Assembly (NCBI RefSeq): GCF_004295125.1
Contig: NZ_CP036170.1
Coordinates: 186,001-250,000 of the forward strand
Direction: 5' to 3'
DNA: 64,000 nucleotides
Source: [Clostridium] scindens ATCC 35704
GTDB taxonomy: Bacteria > Bacillota > Clostridia > Lachnospirales > Lachnospiraceae
The translations under genes were made by a program, and so were the position numbers. Below are positions 8,350-18,037 of this stretch, piece by piece. Numbering within the stretch: position 1 is the stretch's first letter; the number at the start of each line of letters is the position of its first letter. Below the pieces are notes generated by a model. That model did not search any database, was not told where the DNA came from, and saw nothing but the letters and a program-made list of their open reading frames with translations.

Positions 8350-10980
8350 TTATGCATTCTTTTCTGCGATTGCAGCCTGTGCTGCAGCCAGTCTTGCGAT
8401 CGGCACGCGGAATGGTGAGCAAGATACATAGTTAAGACCTAACTTGTTGCAGAATTCTACAGAGGATGGATCTCCGCCATGCTCGCCGCAGATACCAACA
8501 TGAAGTTTCTCATTTACTGGTCTTCCCTTAGCGATAGCCATTTCCATCAATGAGCCTACGCCTGTCTGGTCAAGTTTAGCGAATGGATCGTTCTCGAAGA
8601 TCTTAGCATCATAGTAAGCGTCTAAGAACTTGCCGGCGTCATCACGAGAGAAGCCAAATGTCATCTGTGTCAAGTCATTTGTACCGAAGCAGAAGAAGTC
8701 AGCTTCTTTTGCGATATCATCTGCTGTCAGGCATGCTCTAGGAATCTCGATCATGGTACCAACTTCGTACTTAAGGTCGCTTCCTGCTGCTGCGATTTCA
8801 GCGTCTGCTGTCTCAACAACGATCTTCTTAACAAATTTGAACTCTTTGATATCTCCAACTAATGGAATCATAATCTCCGGGCAAACGTTCCAGTCAGTAT
8901 GTGCCTTCTGTACATTGATTGCAGCACGGATAACTGCTTTTGTCTGCATCTTTGCAATTTCTGGATAAGTAACTGCAAGACGGCATCCACGGTGTCCCAT
9001 CATTGGGTTGAATTCGTGAAGAGAATCAATGATTGTCTTGATCTGCTCAACAGTCTTGCCCTGAGCATCTGCAAGTTTCTTGATGTCTTCTTCTTCTGTT
9101 GGAACGAACTCATGAAGCGGCGGGTCTAAGAAACGGATAGTAACCGGGTTTCCTTCCAACTCTTCAAACAGTCCTTCGAAGTCTCCCTGCTGTACTGGAA
9201 GAATCTTCTCAAGTGCTGCTTCTCTTTCTTCTACTGTATCAGAACAGATCATCTCACGGAATGCATCGATTCTGTCGCCTTCAAAGAACATATGCTCTGT
9301 ACGGCAAAGTCCGATACCTTCTGCTCCAAGTTCGCGAGCCTTCTTAGCATCTGCAGGAGTATCTGCATTTGTACGAACCTTCATTGTTCTATATTTGTCA
9401 GCCCATCCCATAATCCTTCCGAACTCTCCTGCGATTGTAGCATCAACAGTAGGAATCAGGCCATCATAGATGTTTCCTGTAGATCCATCAAGGGAAAGAG
9501 CATCTCCTTCATGGTATTCTTTTCCGCCAAGGGTGAATTTCTTGTTTTCTTCATCCATAGCGATGTCGCCGCAGCCAGATACACAGCATGTACCCATTCC
9601 ACGCGCAACAACGGCAGCGTGTGATGTCATACCGCCACGAACTGTCAGGATTCCCTGTGCAGCTTTCATACCTTCAATATCTTCCGGTGAAGTCTCAAGA
9701 CGTACAAGTACGACTTTCTCACCTCTTGCAGCCCATTCTTTTGCATCATCTGCAGTAAATACGATCTTACCGCAAGCTGCTCCTGGGGAAGCGCCAAGTG
9801 CCTTTCCAACCGGCACTGCCTTCTTAAGTTCGGCAGTATCGAACTGAGGGTGAAGTAATGTATCTAAGTTTCTAGGATCGATCATTGCAACGGCTTTTTC
9901 TTCTGTGATCATGCCCTCATCAACTAAATCGCAGGCAATCTTCAGGGCAGCCTGAGCTGTTCTCTTACCGTTACGTGTCTGCAGCATGTAGAGTTTCTTA
10001 TCTTCGATTGTAAACTCCATATCCTGCATATCTCTGTAATGGTCCTCCAGTTTGTGGCAGATCTCTACGAACTGGTTGTACACTTCTGGCATAACTTCTT
10101 TGAGTTGATCAATCTTCTGAGGAGTGCGGACACCTGCCACAACATCCTCGCCCTGAGCATTCATAAGAAACTCGCCCATAAGCTTCTTCTCGCCGGTAGC
10201 CGGGTCACGAGTAAATGCAACACCTGTTCCTGATGTATCGCCCATGTTACCAAATGCCATCATCTGTACGTTAACAGCTGTACCCCAGGAATATGGGATA
10301 TCATTGTCACGACGGTATACGTTAGCTCTTGGGTTGTCCCATGAACGGAATACGGCTTTGATAGCTCCCATAAGCTGTTCCTTTGGATCAGTCGGGAATT
10401 CTTCGCCAATCTTTTCTTTATATTCAGCCTTAAACTGCTCAGCAAGCACTTTCAGGTCTTCTGCTGTAAGGTCAACGTCCTGTGTAACGCCCTTTTCTGC
10501 TTTCATCTTATCGATCAGTTCTTCGAAGTATTTCTTTCCTACTTCCATAACTACGTCAGAATACATCTGGATGAATCTTCTGTAGCAGTCCCAAGCCCAA
10601 CGTGGGTTGCCGGACTTAGCAGCTAATACTTCAACAACTTTTTCATTTAATCCAAGGTTCAGGATTGTGTCCATCATACCCGGCATTGATGCCCTTGCTC
10701 CTGAACGAACAGATACAAGAAGCGGGTTTTCTTTATCTCCGAATTTCTTACCTGTAATTTCTTCCATCTTTGTGATGGCTTCCATGATCTGTGCCATGAT
10801 TTCGTCGTTAATTTTTCTTCCATCCTCATAGTACTGAGTACAAGCCTCTGTGGTAATTGTGAAGCCCTGTGGTACTGGAAGACCTAAATTTGTCATTTCA
10901 GCAAGGTTGGCACCTTTTCCACCCAGAAGGTTTCTCATGGTTGCGTTACCTTCTGTAAACATATAAACCCATTTTGCCAT
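8350..10980 (-). CDS. ppdK: Pyruvate, phosphate dikinase
   Basis: It interconverts pyruvate + ATP + Pi and PEP + AMP + PPi. In anaerobic Firmicutes it serves PEP synthesis or PPi-dependent glycolysis. The 876-residue protein has full family length: N-terminal ATP-grasp part (GGKGANLAEMTNLGLPVP), phospho-histidine domain GGMTSHAAVVARGMG, and C-terminal TIM-barrel PEP/pyruvate domain ending with GICGEHGGDPSSVEFC, which carries the catalytic cysteine. AGGAGG lies 10 nt before ATG 10980. It is a single-gene unit with its own promoter and terminator. The PPi link fits the membrane pyrophosphatase found elsewhere in the window. Confidence 0.97.
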   Translation of the reverse strand: MAKWVYMFTEGNATMRNLLGGKGANLAEMTNLGLPVPQGFTITTEACTQYYEDGRKINDEIMAQIMEAITKMEEITGKKFGDKENPLLVSVRSGARASMPGMMDTILNLGLNEKVVEVLAAKSGNPRWAWDCYRRFIQMYSDVVMEVGKKYFEELIDKMKAEKGVTQDVDLTAEDLKVLAEQFKAEYKEKIGEEFPTDPKEQLMGAIKAVFRSWDNPRANVYRRDNDIPYSWGTAVNVQMMAFGNMGDTSGTGVAFTRDPATGEKKLMGEFLMNAQGEDVVAGVRTPQKIDQLKEVMPEVYNQFVEICHKLEDHYRDMQDMEFTIEDKKLYMLQTRNGKRTAQAALKIACDLVDEGMITEEKAVAMIDPRNLDTLLHPQFDTAELKKAVPVGKALGASPGAACGKIVFTADDAKEWAARGEKVVLVRLETSPEDIEGMKAAQGILTVRGGMTSHAAVVARGMGTCCVSGCGDIAMDEENKKFTLGGKEYHEGDALSLDGSTGNIYDGLIPTVDATIAGEFGRIMGWADKYRTMKVRTNADTPADAKKARELGAEGIGLCRTEHMFFEGDRIDAFREMICSDTVEEREAALEKILPVQQGDFEGLFEELEGNPVTIRFLDPPLHEFVPTEEEDIKKLADAQGKTVEQIKTIIDSLHEFNPMMGHRGCRLAVTYPEIAKMQTKAVIRAAINVQKAHTDWNVCPEIMIPLVGDIKEFKFVKKIVVETADAEIAAAGSDLKYEVGTMIEIPRACLTADDIAKEADFFCFGTNDLTQMTFGFSRDDAGKFLDAYYDAKIFENDPFAKLDQTGVGSLMEMAIAKGRPVNEKLHVGICGEHGGDPSSVEFCNKLGLNYVSCSPFRVPIARLAAAQAAIAEKNA

Positions 10981-11027
10981 TTGTCATGACCTCCTAAACT
11001 AATTTTACTTTCTAAGTCGCACATAAT

Positions 11028-11056
11028 ATTGTACTGGTTTTGACAGGGTTCGTCAA
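11028..11056 (-). promoter_or_regulatory. Promoter of ppdK
   Basis: On the minus strand TTGACG (11051-11056), a 17-bp spacer and TACAAT (11028-11033) lie about 50 bp upstream of the ppdK start. Confidence 0.75.
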
Positions 11057-11066
11057 GGGTTTTTGC

Positions 11067-12325
11067 TTAATCTTCCGGCACTTTGGCATACATTTCTCGC
11101 ATGCAGCCCTCCCGTTCCTGACGCGTCTCATCCAAGTAAATTACTTTTCCTCCATTTTTCCTGGAATCTTCCGCCGCAAGTGCAATGATATGGCTTTCTA
11201 CGGATTGCATAACCGAGGGTATGGTATTATCCGCCTCGCCCTCTCCGGTAATCAGGTCAAGGAATGCTTCTACCATCCTTCTCTCGCCTCCGCCATGCCC
11301 TGAAAAGTCTTCCGCAAGTTTGGATACATCAATTATCTCTTCTTTCTTGCCAAATCTTGAAAGCGTAATCATGTTTGCCCTCATGTCCGCGATAATCTGC
11401 CCTCTGGTTCCCATAAACTTGGTATAGTGGGAAACATCCGGCGTAAATCCGCTCATAGCAAGGCTTATAGTTGCTCCATCCATCATCTCCATATTAATAA
11501 TCTGGTGGTCTACGACATTATTGCCGCAATCATAGACGCATTTGCCATAAGGCCCTTCCTCTATAGCCTTGCGAATGCTGGCCTCATCCGGATATGCAGA
11601 CAGTACTTCCGTCGACCACCCTGTATTTCCGGCCAGAACGCCTGTATCCTCATTGGTTAAATAGATCTTCTCCGCATCAAAGATACAATCTTTTTTAGAT
11701 TTGCAGCCTTTCGTACACCGGCCTGCTGCCCCTGTGGGCGCATTTTTTTCTTGAAATGATATGTATTTCCAAATGAAGATACGGATCTGCAAGTCTTGCC
11801 AGTAAGCCATAGGTACAGCTCCATATCGTGGCAGCATTTCTGCAGAATCATTGGACTGGTAACATTAGAATTTGCCCAGTTGCCTCGTACAAAACTGTTG
11901 GCCTTGTGCCAATATCCTACATTCATAATCCCCATGACGCTGACTACATCACCGATAGTTCCAGAATCGATGATCCTTTTTATTTCCTGATAAAATGGCG
12001 TATATCTTAAGACATGACATACCACAACGTTTCTTCCATATTTTTCTGCTGCCTCTTCCACCATCCGGCACTCCTTAAGGTTCGGCGATATCGGCTTTTC
12101 CAGCAGGATGTCATACCCCTTTTCCATTGCTTTTATTGCCTGGGACGCATGCTGGCGGTCCTGGGTTGTTATAAATGCCGCATCTGCCAGTTGGTCCTGC
12201 TCCAGCATTTCTTCCGCACTACTAAAACATTTTTCCAAAGGAATATGGTACCGCCCAGCCACCTCTTCTATTCTTTCAGGAATAGGGTCGGCTATTGCCA
12301 CGTCTTTATACGTGTCTACTCATTT
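11067..12325 (-). pseudogene. Gfo/Idh/MocA-family oxidoreductase, N-truncated and frameshifted
   Basis: Two overlapping frames form one protein of the Gfo/Idh/MocA family. The first (12301 to about 11750) carries VAIADPIPERIEEVAGRYHI, the nucleotide-region motif LLEKPISP and VCHVLRYTPFYQEIK, and ends in SSFGNTYHFKKKM. The second continues FQEKNAPTGAAGRCTKGC through DAEKIYLTNEDTG to the stop at 11067. The switch falls at a run of seven A residues (minus strand) near 11745-11752, a likely single-base deletion. The N-terminal GxGxxG Rossmann strand is also missing: 5' of VDTYKDVAIADP there is a TGA, and a good GAGGAGG site serves only a five-codon frame. I infer a recently inactivated gene. Confidence 0.85.
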
Positions 12326-12400
12326 CTTCCTCCTCTGTCTGGAATCCTCCTATTTTTAACACTTTATTACAGTCACGAAAAGGAAGTGGCTGTTTCTGTC

Positions 12401-14260
12401 AATGTCATGAGTCAAACGACAAATGAGACATATTTTTGTCTCTGTACTATATTGAACCTTGAAAATTTAATACATTATCTTGATTTTTATGAATATCACT
12501 GTTAAAAGAACCTCGTTTCAGCTATGGACAGAGCATTTGGAATCCTCTTTGTTAAGCTATTTCCGGGGTTAGGGCACACTTGCCCAAGCGGCTCATATAT
12601 TTGACCAGCTTTCGCACATTCATTGCTGCTACCTTAAACCCAAAATACAGCCTGCAACGTATCAATCCTCTCACAGGCATTTTGTCAACGTTATGTCGTT
12701 TCCTTAATGCTGCCGGAATGGTTTCTACTCCATTTCTAAAGTGGGCATATTCTTTCAATTTTTCAGTTTTAAAGAACCTTTGCTGCTCTGCATGGTAGGA
12801 AGTTCGTTTTGCAAGTTTTATTGTTGCAACCCTTACATGGAGTTGGGGATTACATTCCGCGAAATGTGGGCATCCCTTACATTGTTCTATCGGAAAGGAT
12901 GCTTTGCATTTTTGTGTATTGATGTCATATACATTGCTTTTGGGTCTATGACCTGCAGGGCAGGAAATGATTTCCTTTCCATCCTCTGAGAATTTAAAAT
13001 CTGCATAGATATCTGCCACATCAGCGCCCTTGAGATCTGTTGTGATAAGATGTACATTTTTTTCAGCGGCCTGCTTTACATTTTCGTATCCACAATAGCC
13101 ACCATCTGTAACCAGAATGGTCTCTTCTTCGGATACCGGCTGTTTATCCAGATAGTCCTTTACAAACTGACTGTCACTGTAGATGTTCTTCTCAAACTGA
13201 TAATCAACAACTATGGAATTGTTTTTATCTGCTGTTTCAACTACATTTGCGATATAGCCGCGATAGTCCTTACCAGCTTTTGCCCGAAACGTTGCATCCG
13301 GATCTGCGGGATTTTGAAGGAGCTCAGAGTTCATGTCTGATTTTCCGGATTTGAGGATCAAGTTCCCATCCGGTTCCTTATCAGTCTGTTCCTCGATCAC
13401 TCTTATTAACAGTTGGTAATCACTTGATTCATCGTAGCGGCTTCCGCAGGCTGTGATGATCCGTGCAGCATCCTTTAGTACCTGTGTGATTTTACTCTCA
13501 GTATCTTCACTCCGATTATGATAAAGAACTCGATTATGATCATCTTCCTCTGTATAATGAATGAGGGATTTTGGAAATGCACCGTCTTCTGATTTATGCA
13601 TGAATTTTGCTAAATTTGCAACGCAGGTATAAAGTAATTCGAGCCGACTCATTTTTTTGATGCTGGAAGCAACCATAAGAGAATCCATTCGACGCATTCC
13701 GGTATTTATTTTCATCATTTTCGCCATCTCAGACGACAGACCAACAATACACTGATGAATCAGATCAATTCCGGTGCGTTCTTCATAGGTATTGCATCTG
13801 GCACGAAATCTTCCCAAAGTACGGTCATTTAAAGGCTGTTCCTCAAAGCTTGTTGTATGGAGTGCGTACTGGTACCGGATATCAAACGGAAGTGTTTCAA
13901 CAATTTCTTCATCGGTAAGTTGAAAAATCTCCTTGATGATTAAGGCACCAATGATAACATTCACCGGTGTGTTATGTCTTGAGGGGCGATCACTATAAAG
14001 AACTTTGAATGGTTCTTCATCGATTGCAGGAAATATATTTTCAGCAAAGTATTTTGCCCACGATTTTTCGAGCATTTTTATTTCCCTTTGGGTTAAGTTT
14101 GCAGTAGCATCAAATATGCTTATTTGTTGAGATGAATTGACTGAAAATGACATAATGAAACCTCCTGAAATCCATCTCTATTATACTACATATTTACAAG
14201 GTAATGTATTAAATTTTCAAGGTACTTATAGTGTTCATTTGTCGGGCAACTCATGACATT
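12401..14260 (-). mobile_element. IS1182-family insertion sequence
   Basis: Terminal inverted repeats start AATGTCATGAGT at both ends and share CGACAAATGA further in. A second inverted pair, CCTTGAAAATTTAATACATTA, lies at about 12455-12479 and 14199-14223. The 13-bp sequence GCTGTTTCTGTCA occurs directly on both sides (12389-12401 and 14261-14273) and looks like the target duplication. The single gene inside is an intact transposase. It sits between the broken Gfo/Idh gene and the M18 peptidase gene and interrupts neither. Confidence 0.9.
12552..14153 (-). CDS. IS1182-family transposase
   Basis: A 533-residue DDE transposase. The N-terminal part reads LYSDRPSRHNTPVNVIIGAL and LGRFRARCNTYEERTGIDL, typical of the IS1182 family. 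A central DDE-type core includes IVVDYQFEKN and ILVTDGGYCGYENVKQA. The C-terminal cysteine-rich stretch (QCKGCPHFAECNP) and RGLIRCRLYFGFKVAAMNVR follow. AGGAGG lies 7 nt before ATG 14153. Length and frame are intact, so it may be active. Confidence 0.93.
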   Translation of the reverse strand: MSFSVNSSQQISIFDATANLTQREIKMLEKSWAKYFAENIFPAIDEEPFKVLYSDRPSRHNTPVNVIIGALIIKEIFQLTDEEIVETLPFDIRYQYALHTTSFEEQPLNDRTLGRFRARCNTYEERTGIDLIHQCIVGLSSEMAKMMKINTGMRRMDSLMVASSIKKMSRLELLYTCVANLAKFMHKSEDGAFPKSLIHYTEEDDHNRVLYHNRSEDTESKITQVLKDAARIITACGSRYDESSDYQLLIRVIEEQTDKEPDGNLILKSGKSDMNSELLQNPADPDATFRAKAGKDYRGYIANVVETADKNNSIVVDYQFEKNIYSDSQFVKDYLDKQPVSEEETILVTDGGYCGYENVKQAAEKNVHLITTDLKGADVADIYADFKFSEDGKEIISCPAGHRPKSNVYDINTQKCKASFPIEQCKGCPHFAECNPQLHVRVATIKLAKRTSYHAEQQRFFKTEKLKEYAHFRNGVETIPAALRKRHNVDKMPVRGLIRCRLYFGFKVAAMNVRKLVKYMSRLGKCALTPEIA

Positions 14261-14300
14261 GCTGTTTCTGTCATTTCCTTTTTTGCTGTCTTCTGGTATT

Positions 14301-15698
14301 CTATTTAATTGCCAGAAAGGCCTTGTATCCCTTATAAGCCTCATAGACATCTGCCTTGCTTGTCACTTCCCAGGGCGCATGCATGCACAGCACTGCAACG
14401 CCGCTATCAATGACCTCCATGCCATAATTGGCCATAATATAGGCAATGGTTCCTCCTCCGCCAATATCCACCTTGCCCAGTTCGGCAAACTGATATGCTA
14501 CTTCTCCGGCATCCATGGCATTGCGGATCTCGGCCAAATATTCAGCATTGGCATCATTAGATCCACTCTTCCCCCGGCTGCCTGTAAATTTATTAAATAC
14601 CAGTCCTTTGGAGAAAAATGCAGAACTACGTTTCTCAAAAGCCTCTGCAAACATTGGATCATAAGCAGCGCTCACGTCAGAAGAAAGCATTTTGGAGTTC
14701 TGGAGAGTTCTTCTTACTTTCAGTTCGGACTCATTTCCACTTAATGCTACAAGTTCTGCAACTACATTTTCAAAAAATCTGGAATGCATGCCTGTTGCGC
14801 CAACACTTCCAATCTCTTCTTTGTCTACCAGGATACAGCAAGCGGTGCGGTCAACCTTTTCTACATCCAGCATGGCAAATAGTGAGGTAAATGCGCACAC
14901 GCGGTCATCCTGCCCATAGGCCATAATCATGCTGAGGTCAAGACCGCAATCTCTTGCGCTTCCTGCTGGCACGATCTCCAATTCGGCGGAAACGAAATCT
15001 TCCTCTTCCATATTATAATATTCCTGAAGGAGTTTCATGATGTTGGCTTTGACTGCCTCTTTTTCTTCCTTGTCCAGATCGTCATTCTGTTCGATAGGAC
15101 GGCTGCCAAATAGCAGATCAAGTTTCTCGCCTTCTATCACGACATTCGCTTTTTTCTCTAACTGCTTGGATGCCAAGTGTACCAGGAGATCCGTAATCAC
15201 AAATACCGGATCCTCATCTTTTTCTCCAATATTCACTTCTACAATAGTGCCGTCTTTCTTGGCGATAACACCGTGCAGAGCCAAAGGGAGCGTTACCCAC
15301 TGATATTTTTTAATACCGCCATAGTAGTGAGTGTCCAGGTATGCCAATTCTTCATTTTCGTAGAGAGGATTCTGCTTTACATCGATACGCGGGGAATCAA
15401 TATGCGCGCCCAGGATGTTCATCCCATTCTCCAGCGGCTGCTCCCCTATGTTGAAGATTGTAATACTCTTGTCCATGCATACCGCATATACCTTGTCGCC
15501 TGGTTTCAGGCTGGCATTGGATTTTTTCACCTCGTCCAGGCTTTTATAGCCTTTTTCTTCTATCATGCTGACCGTCAGTCTGATACACTCACGCTCAGTC
15601 TTTCCTGCGTCAAGGCAGGATTTGTATTTTTCATTGGTTTGTTCTAATTCCTGCAATTGTGCAGGACTGTATGTTTTCCATGCATTTTTTCTGTCCAT
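14301..15698 (-). CDS. M18-family aminopeptidase
   Basis: A dizinc metallopeptidase related to aspartyl aminopeptidase that trims N-terminal residues from peptides in the cytoplasm. The 465-residue protein has the M18 metal-ligand motifs ILGAHIDSPRIDVK (His-x-Asp), DKEEIGSVGATGM (catalytic Glu pair) and the C-terminal LCMHAPWEVTSKADVYEAYK with the last zinc histidine. GGGGTIAYIMA precedes it. AAAGGAGA lies before ATG 15698. It is transcribed alone; the IS1182 element lies just downstream and does not cut it. Confidence 0.93.
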   Translation of the reverse strand: MDRKNAWKTYSPAQLQELEQTNEKYKSCLDAGKTERECIRLTVSMIEEKGYKSLDEVKKSNASLKPGDKVYAVCMDKSITIFNIGEQPLENGMNILGAHIDSPRIDVKQNPLYENEELAYLDTHYYGGIKKYQWVTLPLALHGVIAKKDGTIVEVNIGEKDEDPVFVITDLLVHLASKQLEKKANVVIEGEKLDLLFGSRPIEQNDDLDKEEKEAVKANIMKLLQEYYNMEEEDFVSAELEIVPAGSARDCGLDLSMIMAYGQDDRVCAFTSLFAMLDVEKVDRTACCILVDKEEIGSVGATGMHSRFFENVVAELVALSGNESELKVRRTLQNSKMLSSDVSAAYDPMFAEAFEKRSSAFFSKGLVFNKFTGSRGKSGSNDANAEYLAEIRNAMDAGEVAYQFAELGKVDIGGGGTIAYIMANYGMEVIDSGVAVLCMHAPWEVTSKADVYEAYKGYKAFLAIK

Positions 15699-15750
15699 TG
15701 TTTTAATCTCCTTTCGTTCATTATATTATAACACAGGATAGCACCATATG

Positions 15751-15826
15751 ACACGTAACATTTTTAACATGAACGCGTAACACTTTTAACTTTAACACGT
15801 AACATTTTTATAAAATGTTACGTGTT
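15751..15826. repeat. REP-like CACGTAACATTTTT repeats with terminal hairpin
   Basis: Three near-copies of CACGTAACATTTTTAAC stand in tandem (15751, 15774 and 15794). The last forms a perfect hairpin, AACACGTAACATTTT opposite AAAATGTTACGTGTT (15794-15826). The same motif recurs at 16751-16815 and 26576-26652. It lies just outside the left 55-bp inverted repeat of the HUH transposase element. Confidence 0.8.
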
Positions 15827-15835
15827 CCCCTTTCA

Positions 15836-16748
15836 TAACTGGTGTACTATTTTGCCTAAACTGGTGTGTAAATATGAAAAATACCCTGTGCTATTCTGTT
15901 ATTCACTATCAACCTGATTCTTTACCATAATGCATATATCCCGCGCTTTGCGCATTGATACTTTTAGCGTTTGCCTTATCTGTTGAATATATTCTTCTCG
16001 GTTTTCTTTTTCTTCAAATACTTGGCTTAATAGAAGAAGTTCTTTTTGAGAAAATAGTTCCTTTGCCAAATTCAAGGCTACTTCTATTCTTTGTTCCTCA
16101 ACTTCGCAAGTAATATCTTGAAAAATTTGATTTTGAATATAACTAAATTCATGAAACTCTTCGAAATCGTTATAGGTTTTGAAATGTTTTTTATACATTT
16201 CAAATGCCTTTTCACAGATCAATCCTTGGGTTTCCGTAAAATATTCGCCCATACTGCTATATTTATATCGGACTACCTTTTTTACCATTTTTGCCTTTAC
16301 TGGATTCATATGGATATATCTGAGACAAGTCCAGAAATATGACTCACTCTCAATACATTCACTCATAAAACGATTTTGAAAAACATGACCGTTTCTATTG
16401 TGCTTAAAATTATAATAAAACGCGTATTTTGCCAAGACTCTGGCCATAAATGATGATAATTCATTGAGTTCTGCCCGGAGGATAAAGTGGGCGTGATTAG
16501 ACATAATACAATAAGCATAAATTTCTATACCATATTTCTCTTGAAACTCCAGAATAATTTTCTTCAGATAAACTTTTTCGCGTTGCTGATCAAATATCCT
16601 CTCCTTATTGATTCCTTTTACTACCACATGGTATAAACCGGTAAAACTTTCCCGCCTTCTTCTGTTTTTCACAAAACCCCTTCTTTCACTTTACACAGGG
16701 TATTTTTCATATTTACACACCAGTTTGGGCGATATAGCACACCAGTTA
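15836..16748 (-). mobile_element. HUH (REP-type) transposase unit with 55-bp inverted repeats
   Basis: A 55-bp sequence at 15836-15890 (beginning TAACTGGTGT, ending AAAATACCCTGTG) recurs inverted at 16694-16748 with about five mismatches. Each copy contains two direct AACTGGTGT motifs. The pair tightly encloses the Y1 transposase gene, and hairpin repeats lie immediately outside on both sides. The arrangement resembles a RAYT/REP unit rather than a classical IS200 element. Confidence 0.8.
15899..16672 (-). CDS. Y1/HUH transposase, REP-associated tyrosine transposase type
   Basis: The 257-residue protein has an N-terminal Transposase_17 (Y1_Tnp) domain: YHVVVKGINKERIFDQQREK, then YAYCIMSNHAHFILRAE with the HUH metal pair (His-Ala-His), and a candidate nucleophile tyrosine in ARVLAKYAFYYNFKHNR. 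CLRYIHMNPVKAKMV follows, as in RAYT proteins. The C-terminal 100 residues, ending QIRQTLKVSMRKARDICIMV, look like a small helical DNA-binding domain. The start is GTG 16672 behind GAAGGGG. It presumably acts on the flanking hairpin repeats, as RAYTs act on REPs; this is inference. Confidence 0.85.
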   Translation of the reverse strand: MKNRRRRESFTGLYHVVVKGINKERIFDQQREKVYLKKIILEFQEKYGIEIYAYCIMSNHAHFILRAELNELSSFMARVLAKYAFYYNFKHNRNGHVFQNRFMSECIESESYFWTCLRYIHMNPVKAKMVKKVVRYKYSSMGEYFTETQGLICEKAFEMYKKHFKTYNDFEEFHEFSYIQNQIFQDITCEVEEQRIEVALNLAKELFSQKELLLLSQVFEEKENREEYIQQIRQTLKVSMRKARDICIMVKNQVDSE

Positions 16749-16750
16749 TA

Positions 16751-16815
16751 TCACATGGACACGTAGCACTTTTTAAAAGTGCTACGTGTCCATGTGAAAA
16801 ATGTTACGTGTTCAT
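16751..16815. repeat. Perfect 23-bp palindrome plus REP-like motif
   Basis: TCACATGGACACGTAGCACT at 16751-16770 begins a 47-nt hairpin (16751-16797) with 23-bp perfect arms around a single T. AAAATGTTACGTGTTCAT follows, matching the repeats at 15751-15826. It lies just past the kbl stop on the minus strand and may also terminate that transcript. Confidence 0.8.
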
Positions 16816-18008
16816 TATTTCATCTCTTCTCGCACTTCTTTGAAGCACTTAACGATAAAATCAATATCTTCTTTAGTATGGCTTGCGCATACCTGGGTAC
16901 GGATTCTTGCTTTTCCCTTCGGCACTACCGGATAGGAGAATGCTACTACATAAACGCCTTTATCCATCATGCGTTTTGCGAATTCTGCCGCAGTCTTCTC
17001 ATCGTACAGCATAACCGGTACGCATGGGTGGGTTCCTGGTATAATATCGAATCCGTTGTCTACCAGTTCCTTGCGGTAGTATGCGGTTACTTCTTCCAGA
17101 TGGTCACGAAGTTCCGTGCTTTGATCCAGCATATCGAACAATTCAATGCTTGCGCCTGCGATTGCTGGTGCAAGGGAGTTGGAGAATAAGTACGGACGGC
17201 TTCTCTGGCGAAGAAGGTCGATGATTTCCTTACGTCCGGACGTATATCCGCCGGACGCTCCGCCTAATGCTTTTCCAAGGGTTCCTGTGATAATGTCCAC
17301 ACGTCCCTGTACTCCGCAGTATTCTGGTGTTCCACGGCCTGTCTTTCCTACGAATCCTACTGCATGGCTGTCGTCTACCATAACCAATGCATTATACTTA
17401 TCCGCAAGATCGCATACGCCCTTTAAGTTGCAGATGATTCCATCCATAGAGAATACGCCGTCAGTGGCGATCAATTTGATTCTTGCTCCAGCTTCATCTG
17501 CTTCTTTTAATTTTGCTTCCAGATCTTCCATATCGTTATTCTTATAGCGGAAACGTTTTGCTTTGCAGAGACGTACGCCGTCGATAATGGAAGCATGGTT
17601 TAATTCGTCACTGATTACTGCATCGTCTACTGTAAGAATCGTCTCAAATAATCCGCCGTTAGCATCGAAGCAGGAAGAATAAAGAATCGTGTCATCGGTT
17701 CCCAGGAAATCAGAAATCTTTTTCTCTAACTTCTTATGTATATCCTGTGTTCCGCAGATGAAACGAACGGAGGCGACTCCATATCCCTTTTCATCATATG
17801 TTTTCTTAGCCGCCTCGATCAGGCGCGGACTGTCGCCCAGTCCAAGATAGTTATTCGCGCACATGCAGAGAAGTTCTCTGCCGTCTTCCATCGTAACCTT
17901 TGCTCCCTGAGGAGATACGAACGGAGCCTCGCCCTTAAAAAGGCCTGCCTCTTTAATATCCTCTACTTCTTTCGTATAAATGCTTAAAATATCGTCTTTA
18001 CGTGCCAT
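16815..18008 (-). CDS. kbl: Glycine C-acetyltransferase (2-amino-3-ketobutyrate CoA ligase)
   Basis: A PLP enzyme that cleaves 2-amino-3-ketobutyrate with CoA to glycine and acetyl-CoA, the second step of threonine catabolism. The 397-residue protein of the alpha-oxoamine synthase family shows [51 protein letters not shown] and the PLP-lysine segment [22 protein letters not shown] 18008 follows AAGGAAGGG; an in-frame TTG at 18017 overlaps that site. It lies 29 bp after tdh in the same operon. Confidence 0.96.
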   Translation of the reverse strand: MARKDDILSIYTKEVEDIKEAGLFKGEAPFVSPQGAKVTMEDGRELLCMCANNYLGLGDSPRLIEAAKKTYDEKGYGVASVRFICGTQDIHKKLEKKISDFLGTDDTILYSSCFDANGGLFETILTVDDAVISDELNHASIIDGVRLCKAKRFRYKNNDMEDLEAKLKEADEAGARIKLIATDGVFSMDGIICNLKGVCDLADKYNALVMVDDSHAVGFVGKTGRGTPEYCGVQGRVDIITGTLGKALGGASGGYTSGRKEIIDLLRQRSRPYLFSNSLAPAIAGASIELFDMLDQSTELRDHLEEVTAYYRKELVDNGFDIIPGTHPCVPVMLYDEKTAAEFAKRMMDKGVYVVAFSYPVVPKGKARIRTQVCASHTKEDIDFIVKCFKEVREEMK

Positions 18009-18037
18009 TGGTATCAACCCTTCCTTTTTCTTATTTA

